Shown here: one piece after another, positions 24,335 to 35,000 of the stretch
Numbering within the stretch: the stretch's first letter is position 1
Layout of the letters: every line of letters begins with the position of its first letter
IMG/VR virus record: IMGVR_UViG_3300032267_001096
Span: 1-54,045 of that record
Length of the DNA stretch: 54,045 bases
Source of the DNA: a virus
Strand: one strand, 5' to 3'
The notes under the pieces: model-generated
Told to the model about the DNA's origin: nothing
Databases searched by the model: none
What the model saw: the letters and a program-made list of their open reading frames with translations, nothing else
Made by a program: the position numbers and the translations under genes

Positions 24335-27300
24335 ATGGCAGGCGCAACAAATCTTAGTACAGAAGGATTAGAGTACCTTTGGAATCCAGGGAACGAAGGA
24401 TTAACTTTAGCTGGAATGAATTTTCCAGAAAGCGAATGCATAGATAGCGCTCCAGGAAATAATTCTTTTTCTTTTAGTGGTTATGATCCTTTTGGAAATC
24501 TTGATTTTTATTTTAATAATGCAATAAGTGGATATAAATCTTACTCTAGTCAAATCGTGACATTTGACGGCGCGCCTGGATGGATATACCAATTGGCAAA
24601 CACATCAATTGATTTAGTGGGTCCAGGAATTGCTTATCTTAGAGGTGCGCCAAATTTCAATAGCTTATATTCAATTGTTTATGGCGGAGCCACCGACCCA
24701 GGAGGTTATGGTAGATCTACTTTAATGTATGGTAATTCTGGAGATCTTGGCGTAACTAGTATAAATAAAATAGGAGTATTAGATTTAATTTGTGAAGGCC
24801 CGATAGAAGGTTTTATAACAGGAACTTATTTTTATGATTATTCTGGGAAAAATACTGGAGATATTGGATATACTTCGGCTACTTTTATACCATTTAGTAA
24901 TTCTGGTTTTTATGGTGGATCAGAAGACGGAAACCAATATCTTGAATCTCCACCAGAATCTCGCTCAATTTTTTGGAATGATATTCCAATTGTTCAAAAA
25001 AATGGATTATATAATTTTAAATCAGTAAACTATAAATATAGTATAGGAGATCCTAATCTACATACTCAAATGAATCCAATAATAAATTTATTCGAAGATA
25101 GATATAGTTATTTTGGAAATCAAATAGATAAATTTAAATATCCCCTTGTAACTTCAAGAACAAAAACAATAAACGAAAGACTTTTTGGAGCAATTATAAC
25201 TACTGGCGTTACCGATGTTGGATTTCCTAAATCTTATAGCGTATATAATACCGATGTTTCTTCTATAAAATTAAATATTAAAATCAATGGATTAAGTCAA
25301 ACAATTGTTGCTGTTGGGGCTGGAAATCAAGGAGATGTTTATAAAGAAAATCTTAAAATTAATTTTTTATTATTTAGGCTCTTTAAAGATGGCAGTACTG
25401 CATTGGTAGACGCTTCTCAGTATTATCCATACAAAAGTCAATATTATTTTAACTCAAGCATTTTATTAAGAGGAAAAATAAGTAGTCCAATGTTGACTTG
25501 TTATGAAATGTCTGTTAGACCATTTGCAGAAAATTTTCCATCTTTTCAAATTATGCAAAATCAAATCGGTTGGTCTGTTACAGTTACAAAAATAACTCAA
25601 GAAGGTTTACCTCCAGGAATAACAAATTCCTGTTCTGTAGACAGTATAACAGAAGTTTATAGCGACAAATTTGTTTATCCCAATGTTGCAATGGTTTATA
25701 ATGAATTTGATTCTAGATATTTTAATAGCGTTCCAACAAGAAGCTATAAAATGAGATTATTAAAAGTTAAAATTCCAAATAATTATGATCCAATTACTAG
25801 AAATTATAATGGTTTTTGGGATGGTAGATTTAAATTAGCATGGACAGATAATCCTGCTTGGTGTTACTATGATTTAATTACAAATAATAGATATGGATTA
25901 GGTAAATACATTGATTCATCTTTAGTCGATAAATGGAATCTTTATGAAATCGCACAATATTGCGATCAATTAGTTCCAGATGGTAAGGGTGGATTAGAGC
26001 CAAGATTTACATGTAATCTGCTGATCTCAGCAAAAGATGAAGCTTATAAAGTTTTAAATGATATGGCTTCAATATTTAGAGGAATAACTTATTATTCTGC
26101 TGGATTAGTTTTTGCAAATCAAGATAGACCCAAAAATATTATTTATTCATTTAATAACGCAAATGTTGTAGATGGTAAATTTACATATTCTGATAGTTCA
26201 AGAAGAGTTAGAAAAACCGTAGCAACTATCAGATATAACAATGAAGATGATAATTATAAACCAGCAATAGAATATGTAGAGTATAGACCTGGAATATTAA
26301 AATATGGAATAAGAGAAATTTCAGTTACTGCATTTGGTTGCACAAACCAAAACCAAGCAAGAAGATTAGGAAAATGGTATTTAATTACAGAAAATTTAGA
26401 AACTGAAACGGTAGTTTTTGATGCAGGATTAGAAGCTGGATATCTTATCCCAGGAGATTTAGTTCAAATTTATGATCAAAATAGAAGAAATGTAAATTTT
26501 GCTGGTAGAACAAAAGAATTGTCTACAGGATCTGCAACTCTTGATTTACCTTATAATACTGGAGTATTAAATAATTTAACTGGATTTAAAAGTAATTTTG
26601 ATATTTATTTCTTAACTCCTACTTATAATTTAAATTATGGAACAGACTTAGGAAATGATTATATAACTGGCTATAATATAACCTCAAGTGGTGCAACAGG
26701 ATTGAACTCTGATTTCTTTAGAAGAAGTGCTGTTCAAAGAATGACAATACCGTTGCCAACTCAAAGTTATATAACAAGAGGAACTGGAGTTTATTCGGAT
26801 AACATTAGAATAAATTTTCCTTCTGGTTTAAATGGATCAGGATACAGTTTATTACAAAATACTGTATGGAATATAGATGTAAATATTAATGGATATACTG
26901 GCATAGATATCAGATCTCCAATTAATAATCCTTCTAATTTAACATATCCAGGAGCATTATATGATGGATATTTAAATGAACCACAAATTTATAGAATTTT
27001 AAATGTAAAAGAAGATCCAGAAAATAAAACATATAATGTATCAGCTATGCAGTATGTACCAGCAAAATATGGAGAAATAGATTTAGATGCTCAATTAACA
27101 AATGTACCTAATAAACCTCTAGTTCCTGGCGCACCAAGAGTAATTTTGAGTGGTTTATATAGAGATGCAATAGGTAATTTAACAGGGTCAAATAGATTAT
27201 TATATCAAGGAGTTCAAAGTGCAATTGGAATTAATAGCGTAGCTTATTCTACATCTCCATCTACAAATGGTTCTTATGTTAGTCAATATTTAGTTTATAT

Positions 27301-27586
27301 GAGAACTGGTACAGCTTTTACCAGCTTAACAAATGATCAAACAGACTTAATAGACATACAACCAGCTAATGTTAATACTGGATTTTATCCGACAGATCCA
27401 GTTAATGGAAGAGATTTAGGATTATACCCTCCATACTTTACTCCTCAATACGCTGGAACTTTTTTCTTCAAAATTTACGCACAAAATTCATTAAATGAAG
27501 TATCAGCCCCAACTTTAGGCTCTTTCACTTTGACCAGTCAAGCTCCCTTAGATAGAGTTAATGCTTCTGGAATTAACGTATTATGA
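24335..27586 (+). CDS. J: tip attachment protein J-like host-recognition protein
   Basis: Central fibre/receptor-binding protein of the tail tip, 1083 residues compared with 1132 in lambda. The core shows GVLDLICEGPIEGF near 148-161, then LAWTDNPAWCYYDLITNNRYGLGKYI, EIAQYCDQLVPDGKGG, a helix with LNDMASIFRG and YNNEDDNYKPA (positions about 505-650), all hallmarks of gpJ. The C-terminal part has a fibronectin type III-like domain (PGAPRVILSGLY... FFFKIYAQNSLNEVSAPT). It reads through to four bases inside the next gene. Receptor specificity in lambda lies at the C-terminus. Here the fibre and adhesin genes at the right of the window may share that job. Confidence 0.88.
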   Translation: MAGATNLSTEGLEYLWNPGNEGLTLAGMNFPESECIDSAPGNNSFSFSGYDPFGNLDFYFNNAISGYKSYSSQIVTFDGAPGWIYQLANTSIDLVGPGIAYLRGAPNFNSLYSIVYGGATDPGGYGRSTLMYGNSGDLGVTSINKIGVLDLICEGPIEGFITGTYFYDYSGKNTGDIGYTSATFIPFSNSGFYGGSEDGNQYLESPPESRSIFWNDIPIVQKNGLYNFKSVNYKYSIGDPNLHTQMNPIINLFEDRYSYFGNQIDKFKYPLVTSRTKTINERLFGAIITTGVTDVGFPKSYSVYNTDVSSIKLNIKINGLSQTIVAVGAGNQGDVYKENLKINFLLFRLFKDGSTALVDASQYYPYKSQYYFNSSILLRGKISSPMLTCYEMSVRPFAENFPSFQIMQNQIGWSVTVTKITQEGLPPGITNSCSVDSITEVYSDKFVYPNVAMVYNEFDSRYFNSVPTRSYKMRLLKVKIPNNYDPITRNYNGFWDGRFKLAWTDNPAWCYYDLITNNRYGLGKYIDSSLVDKWNLYEIAQYCDQLVPDGKGGLEPRFTCNLLISAKDEAYKVLNDMASIFRGITYYSAGLVFANQDRPKNIIYSFNNANVVDGKFTYSDSSRRVRKTVATIRYNNEDDNYKPAIEYVEYRPGILKYGIREISVTAFGCTNQNQARRLGKWYLITENLETETVVFDAGLEAGYLIPGDLVQIYDQNRRNVNFAGRTKELSTGSATLDLPYNTGVLNNLTGFKSNFDIYFLTPTYNLNYGTDLGNDYITGYNITSSGATGLNSDFFRRSAVQRMTIPLPTQSYITRGTGVYSDNIRINFPSGLNGSGYSLLQNTVWNIDVNINGYTGIDIRSPINNPSNLTYPGALYDGYLNEPQIYRILNVKEDPENKTYNVSAMQYVPAKYGEIDLDAQLTNVPNKPLVPGAPRVILSGLYRDAIGNLTGSNRLLYQGVQSAIGINSVAYSTSPSTNGSYVSQYLVYMRTGTAFTSLTNDQTDLIDIQPANVNTGFYPTDPVNGRDLGLYPPYFTPQYAGTFFFKIYAQNSLNEVSAPTLGSFTLTSQAPLDRVNASGINVL

Positions 27587-29019
27587 AACTCTTAGCTAAA
27601 AACTTAGATTTAAAATTAAGTTGGGAATTATCCTCAGCTCTTCCAGCATTATACGCTAATGAATTAGTACCAATTAAATATTTCCCTAATTTTAATGTAG
27701 ATATTCGTGACGAAGAAAATAACCTCTTAGAAAGTTTTAAAAATATTGATTCAAAAAAAGAAGTAGAAAAATACATCGTATCAAATGAAATCCTATATCC
27801 ACCCAAAGAATCTATAGAGGGCACAAGAACTCATAGAAATCTTCAATCAGAAAAAAATATTCAAAAAGTTTTAGAAAATTATTTCGAATATCCTTTTCTT
27901 TCTAATTATAAAAAGTATAAACAAATAAAAAATAAAATAGGATTTTTTGATAAATTAAAATTTGATATCACCTTTAACTCAAAAGAACTTTCTTATTTAA
28001 ACTTTGAAATAGATTACCCAAAACTTAATACTTTAAAAATAGATTCTATTTTTAATAAGATTTATAGGAGTAATGATTATTATTCAATTAAATTTTTAAT
28101 AAATACAGAGAATTGGAATGAAAGTCAAGCCTATTCATTACTAATATTTCCTTCTTATAAAGATACTAAATTAAATACAATTTTAATAGAAAATGTAAGC
28201 ACTTTATGGCTTAACTCTATAGATGCATTAAAACTATTAACTGTTCCATTTGTTGAAACTGGATTAGTCGAAAATTTAAACTCTTTAGATCTTAAAATAT
28301 ATGTTTTGAATAAAATTCAATCAGACTTATACAAATTCCTTGGTGATTTTGAACTTCCAGAAGATATAGAAAACTTTTTTTCAAGCACTTATCCTGACCA
28401 AATTATAAATGTTTCTTTGAATCAAAATAATAATAAAAATGGATTCTTTCAAGGAAGTTTATATTCATTTAATGATGAAAACTTTAATACATTATCTTGG
28501 CCTAAAGACGAATTATTAATTAATAATTTAAATTATAAGAATTACTTTCCAATTGCTAGTTATAATAATAAAGAGACTATCTTAATCGAAGGTCAGCCAA
28601 TCAATAATAATATATTATCTATATTTAATTCTGAAGATATAGAATCAAATCAAGTAGGATTATATTATAATAATATATATGAATCATGCGCTCAAGATAT
28701 ACCATTCTTTAATTTTTCAAATTTAAATAATATAGAAATTATTGAAGTTAAAAACTTCAATGGCAATATTCAAATATTTTTAGAAGCAACAACTAATATA
28801 GAAAACATAGAAAACATACATGTAGAAAGCTCTTCTAATTTAATACTACAAAATAAATACTTAAAAAATATAAATGGCAAAGCTTATACTGCTATATTAT
28901 TTTTATACGAATATTCAAAATTAAAAGTAACAAATAAATCTTTAGAAAATACTTTACAAGTAGATCAAATAATTTATAAAAAAGCACCAATTAGTTTTTC
29001 TTGGAAAATTATAAATTAA
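27583..29019 (+). CDS. hypothetical tail-tip-associated protein
   Basis: 478 residues, rich in Asn, Ile, Leu and Lys, mixed strand and helix, with no recognised domain. It overlaps the J-like gene by four bases (ATGA) and is the last gene of the tip cassette, in the place where lambda carries bor/lom or fibre genes. Its stop codon overlaps the stop of the oppositely transcribed tape measure gene in a TTAA palindrome. No signal peptide. It may be a fibre-attachment or accessory tip protein. Confidence 0.6.
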   Translation: MKLLAKNLDLKLSWELSSALPALYANELVPIKYFPNFNVDIRDEENNLLESFKNIDSKKEVEKYIVSNEILYPPKESIEGTRTHRNLQSEKNIQKVLENYFEYPFLSNYKKYKQIKNKIGFFDKLKFDITFNSKELSYLNFEIDYPKLNTLKIDSIFNKIYRSNDYYSIKFLINTENWNESQAYSLLIFPSYKDTKLNTILIENVSTLWLNSIDALKLLTVPFVETGLVENLNSLDLKIYVLNKIQSDLYKFLGDFELPEDIENFFSSTYPDQIINVSLNQNNNKNGFFQGSLYSFNDENFNTLSWPKDELLINNLNYKNYFPIASYNNKETILIEGQPINNNILSIFNSEDIESNQVGLYYNNIYESCAQDIPFFNFSNLNNIEIIEVKNFNGNIQIFLEATTNIENIENIHVESSSNLILQNKYLKNINGKAYTAILFLYEYSKLKVTNKSLENTLQVDQIIYKKAPISFSWKIIN

Positions 29020-32000
29020 TTCTTCATTGTATACTTGCTACTACTTAACATTCCGCCTGGTCTTTGTTCAGTATTTAGAACTTTAAGAACCTCAGATTTA
29101 ATTCTATCTGATAATTTTCTATTTTTCTCTAATTCATCTCTTCTATCTTGATCAGTTGTGATTTTATCATTTGATTGATTATTTGCGGTGCTAGTTTCAA
29201 CAGATGAACTCTTATCAATATTTACTGTTATATTAATATTATTAGTATTTGATACAGAAGATTGGGTTTCTGATTGATTTAATCCTGCGTTTTGATTTCC
29301 TACTGATCCTCCATCTGCGAATTTACTTATTCTTCCAGAATTTAATGAATCAAAAAATCCCTTACCATATCTATTAACTGTATCTTTATTAACGACATAC
29401 TCTCCATCCATTAGTAGGGCTGGTACATTATCTTTGTATGGCGAACCACCTTTAGCATACCCTTTTCTAATAGTTGGAACAGTTCCTCTTAATCCGTAAT
29501 TATTTGCTTGGTTTGGAGGGCCAAATTTCATACTTCCACCAGAATAATCTCCACCACGCCAATTTGCCCATCCTTGATTTGATGTTCCACCAAATACACT
29601 TGAAAATCCTTGCTTAAGAGCTGGAATACCATATTGACTTAATAGACCACCTCCGACAGCAGTTCCAGCTTGCAATAATGAACCCCAGAATGCATTATCT
29701 TGTTGCTTGTTATAAGCATCTCTATTTTGTTTATTTAATTGATCTACTCTAGCTTTTTCTTGTCGATTTCTTTCTGCAAGATCTGCAAGATATTGATCAT
29801 AATTAGAAACTTCATTTTGAAATGTTAATAATCTTTGAACTTTTTCATTTCTTAATTGATTCATTGGATTATTTTCATCTAATATTGCTTGAGGAGATAA
29901 TCTTGGATCAAAGAAATATGATCCTTCTGTTGGTAATCCATATTTAGTTGCACCAGTAGTATAAAAATCATTTAATAAATCTGAAGAAAATGCTCCACCA
30001 GTATCTGTTCTTTCAGATAAAACTTCTGAGCCAGCTGATGTCATGGCTATTGGCCAATTGTTTACTTTTATCCATTCGTTAGGATCTCCTATTTTTGATC
30101 CTACTCCAAATCCTCCTCCGTCAGCTTTTTTAACTGTTCTTCCACTATTTAAACTATCTAAGAAATCTTTTCCATATTTTTCTACAGCAGCTTTTTTAAC
30201 TACATATTCTCCTTTGCTTAAATATGCTGGAATATCATCTCTTACTCCTGATCCGCCAGTAACATGTCCACCAGTTGCATATCCTTTAATAAATCCACCA
30301 TTTTTTCTTCCTAATGGACTTTTAAATAAATCACTAATTCCACCTACAGAGCTAAATACGCTATTAAATATCAAATTAGTTGACATTTCTAATGCTAACT
30401 GTTGAATTCTTCTTGATATATTTAAAGCCATTGTAGTAAATGCATCGCCTACTGTTTGTGTTCCCTCTATAACAGATTGAAATGCATTATTAAATTCTGA
30501 TTTAATAGTTCTTGCTGTATCAGAAGCTGTATTATTTAAATCTCTCATTACGTCTTGGGTTCCATATGCAAATTCATCTTGGAAACTTTCTAATGTATCC
30601 ATTGGTGTATAATTTCCACCTCGGATTGCTTTTTCTCTTGCAGCTGCTCTAGCTTGTTTAAATTCATCGCTAAAAGCTGTGCCTTCTCTAAATTTAGCTT
30701 CTGCTATTAAACTTTCTACAGTTGCTTCTATTGCAAAATTTAATTTTGTGATGTTATCACCTAAAGTTTTTGTTAATTCTGCTTCTTTTTCTTTATATGT
30801 ATTTAAAGCTTCTTGTCTTAATGATGTATCAGATATAGAAGAACTCATCGCTATTAAACTTTTTTGTGTCATAGCGGCAGAAGTATTTATATCATTAATT
30901 GCTGTTTGTAATTGTACAAAAGCCTCATCTGTAAGTTTACCACCATTAGCTACAACGGACGCGCTTGTTTCTTTTAAAGCGTCACCTAATTGTTTTGTAT
31001 ATTTTAATCTTTTCTCTTCGTCAACTGTACCGCCGAAAACTCCAGCCATACCTTGATTGAAGGCGCCACCTACTACTGCATTAGGTCTAAATTGCTTACC
31101 AGTTGTCTGCAAGAAGTCTTCTACTAAACTACCAAAATCTGCTTGCTGTAAGAGTTTATTTCCAGTTTCTCTTACGTTATTATCTTTATTAAATAAATCA
31201 ATTAATCTATCTTCTAATTGCAAAAGATTAAATGCTGTTTGTAATCTTCTTTTTTCTGCAACCGCTAAAGCATCAGATGCATTTGCTAAATTTTTATATA
31301 TTTTTTCTAATTCTGCGCCCTTTGCTCCAATATCTAATGGAGATTTTAAAACACTTGTTATCTGATCTTTTAAATCTTTTCCAGTTTGAGGTAAAATTTC
31401 TCCAGAAGAAATTAAATTATCTATAAAAGAATTTAAATTTTTACTAAAATTATCAATAGCAATTTGACTTCTAGACTCTACTATATTGCTTATCGCTCTA
31501 TTTCTTCGTACTTCAAATGGTTGAGCTCGTCCAGTTGATATTCTTACTATTTCTTTTTGAAGTTCTTCATCTGATATTGCTAATTTAGAAGCTGGGCTTT
31601 TAGCTGTAAGCGTTACAGATGAATTTCTTGCGTCGTCTAGAGCTGATTTACTATTAATTAAAATTTCAGTTAATTTGTCAAAACTTGACATTACATCTTT
31701 ATTTTTTGCAATTAAAGCTCCGAGTGATTCACCACTTCTAGTAGTCAAAACATTAAATTGTTTAAATACTTCACTAAATTTTTCTGCACTTTTAATATTT
31801 TCTGGTTTCAAAGTATTTACAGAATCAATAAATTCTCTAATTTGTTTAGTAGAAGTTAATGCTGAAGATGCTTTTCCTAAAGCTTTTTGTAATTCATTCT
31901 CTGATCCACTCGCAATAGCGTCTACAATAGATTTTCCAATATCTGAATCTGAACTAGCAATTATTCTACTTAAAGCTTCATCTCTTGCTTTCGATGCAGC

Positions 32001-35000
32001 TTCAAGATTACCTTTTGATTCTCCACTTCTAATTCCTCTTGCTGTTTCTCTATTTGTTAAAAATGCTTGTACATCTTCAGAAAATCTAGCTAAATTAGAT
32101 GTAGCCTGTTCAGTTAATTTTTGATATTGTTCTGTTTTATCTTTTAGTTGCGAAAAAGCTTTTGTAAGACCTATTGTTATTCCTATTAGACCTCCTACGG
32201 CTGCTCCGTATGGGCCAAATATTGCGCCTGTACCAGCAAAAGCTGCTGTATCGCTTGCTACTGTTGCTCCAAATTTTACCGCTTTATTTTGCGGAGCAAA
32301 TTGCTCTAAAGTTTGAGAAACAATTGGTACAGCAATACTAGCTAATAATCCTGCGTTTTGTAATCTGCCAGCAGCCATAGATCTTCTTTGAGCTACGCTA
32401 TCTAAACTTCCTCTGGCAGCTTCTCCGAATTTTCCTTGTTGATTTGTTAGTTGCTCTAATCTTGCTCTAGCTTTTCCTCCCCCAAAAACTCCAAACGCAC
32501 CTGCTGCTTCTTTTTCTAATCCAGATAAATACGTAGCAAATCTTTCGCTAGATGTTGAAACTCTTGTAAATAAATTTTTTACTTTTTGCGTACTTTGAGA
32601 TGTTAATTGATATGATTGAGCAATTATTCCAGCTTCTTTTTCTGCTGTAGCAAGATCGATTTCTTGCGCTTTTAATCTTTTAGAAATTTTAGCTAAATCT
32701 TTTGCTACTTCATTTGATAATATTGAAATATCTTTTACTGCCATTCCACTTACAGCGGATTGTTCAAATTGAATATTTTGCGCTGCAAAATTAGGTACAA
32801 ATCCCAAAGCTGCCCCAGCTTTTTTTGCAGAAGATATTGATGAATATCTTGAAATTCCTTGATTTAATCCTTGTGGTTCATCTTGAGTATTATAAACCCC
32901 TAAACCTAATGGATTACTTGATGCCATTAATTTGTTATTTTGACCAATTCTAATTCTTGAGCTTGGTACACCAGCCGATATTTCTCTAGATACGGCTTGT
33001 TGTAATGCTGAAAAATTAGGTATAAATCCTGAAGCTGCTGTTCTTGGCTTTGGCAATAGAGGTCTAGTAGTAGCATCTCTATATGCTTTATCGATAATTT
33101 CTCTTGCTTGTTCACTTGTGATTGTTCTTTTTGCGTCTGCTCTTAGAACTGGTGGAGAAAATCCAAATTTAGAATTAAATGCATTCGTTGGTGGACTTGA
33201 TTCTTCGAAATCAAATGGTTTTTGAGCTGAATCTTGATTAAAAGCTTTTTCTAAAGCTCCTCCTCGTTTTGTACCTAAATTTACAGCTGCTTCAAAAATT
33301 GAACCTTCAGTTCCTGGAGGAAATAAATTAATTCCAGTTTTTCTATTATTAGCTGCAAGTGTAGATTTAAATTTTGGATCTGGACTTAATGGCCCAAAAA
33401 TATCATTAGCAAGTCGTGCAAGTGGATCAACGAATAGTTTATTAATTGCTGTAGAAAAAGAATTTTTATCTTGAATTTCGCTATTTTTTAAATCTTCAAG
33501 AGTTCTAGCTTGTATTCCTTCGAATTTTACAGATCTTGAATCTTTTGTATACCCTAATGTACTAAATGCAGTTTGAGCGTCTATAGACCCTCTTCTTCCT
33601 CCTACTCCAACTATTCCGAACTCACTAGCTGGCACAACGACCACTTCGCTTTGACCTGTTTTTGCCGCAGCCATTTTACCACCTTTAATTGCATCGACTT
33701 CTTTTTGAACTTCTGGAGTTATTTTGTAACCTCTAGATTTTATAAAGGCATCTATATTTTGCCCTTTCGCTTCTGTGAATAAACTTTGTGCAATTTGTAA
33801 ACTATTTTTAGCAAAATTAGGTATAAATCCACTACTAGCATATGGATTAAATCCATGAATAGAAGAAAATTGATTTTGATAATTTTTTCCAGCTTTACTT
33901 TGAGATGGAGGCATAATTGCTGGTTGAGATAATCCTGGAAATTTTTTAACAGTTTCTGCTGAATTATAAACAGTTTTTCCTACGCCAGAGATATTCATCT
34001 CTTTTATTTTTCCTGGTTTGTATCCACCAGATAATGCACCATAAATTTCTGACATAGCATATGAAGGTATGAATCCAGAATTTGCCGTAGTAACTTGTCC
34101 CCCTTTTACAGAAACTCCTCTTCTTACTAATCCACCTGTGATACTAGATGACAAACTAGAAGCTTGCGCTCTAACAGCGTTTTGTTCTTTTAATATTTGT
34201 AATATTTTGTTTTCTACACTCAAGACTCCAATTTGTTTGCTTGCAATTGCTGCCAATAAAGTTGGTTCTTGGGTTAAAACTTGATTAATTTTATTTTGTA
34301 ATTGTAATCTACTTTCTGCTGCTTGATTTATTCCTAGTAAAGTTTTAACAGAAGCTGCTGCAAATTGCCCCAAGTTTAGTAATAATTTTCCTAAAACTGC
34401 AGTAATTAAAACTACTCCTGGCCCAGAAATAAAAGAAGAAATTCCATTTAATATTCCTTGTCCAATTTTAGATCCAACGCTCTCGGTGTCTTGATTGTTA
34501 ATCATCTCTAAAAGACCATTAACATTTTTTAGTGTTCCTTCTATCGCTGGTTGAAATGCTCCTGCTCCAACAGTTGCGCCTAATTGAGCCACATTATTTA
34601 TAGTTCTATTAAATAAAGCGGCTAATGTTTCATTTAATGCTTGATTTCTTTTAAGAGCCTGATCTGTTGCAGATGTAGCAGTATTTAAAGCGTTTTGATA
34701 AATTGAATATTCTTTACCTAAATCTCCTAATGCTGCTTTCAAAATATTTATTTGGAAAACTCCTCCAACAGTTTCTGCTACTTGAGATTTTTGCGCATCA
34801 GACAAAGTATCAAATGTTGTACTTAATTGTTTTAAAATTTGTATTGCTGGTAAAGTATTACCTTCTAAATCTCTTACTCCAATTCCTAAAGCTTGTAATT
34901 GAGATAATACTTCTGGTCTTTCTATTCTTGTAAAGATAGTTTTAAGTGAATTACCTATTACCGCTCCACCTCTAGCAGTAGTTTGTTGAACGCTTGTAAC

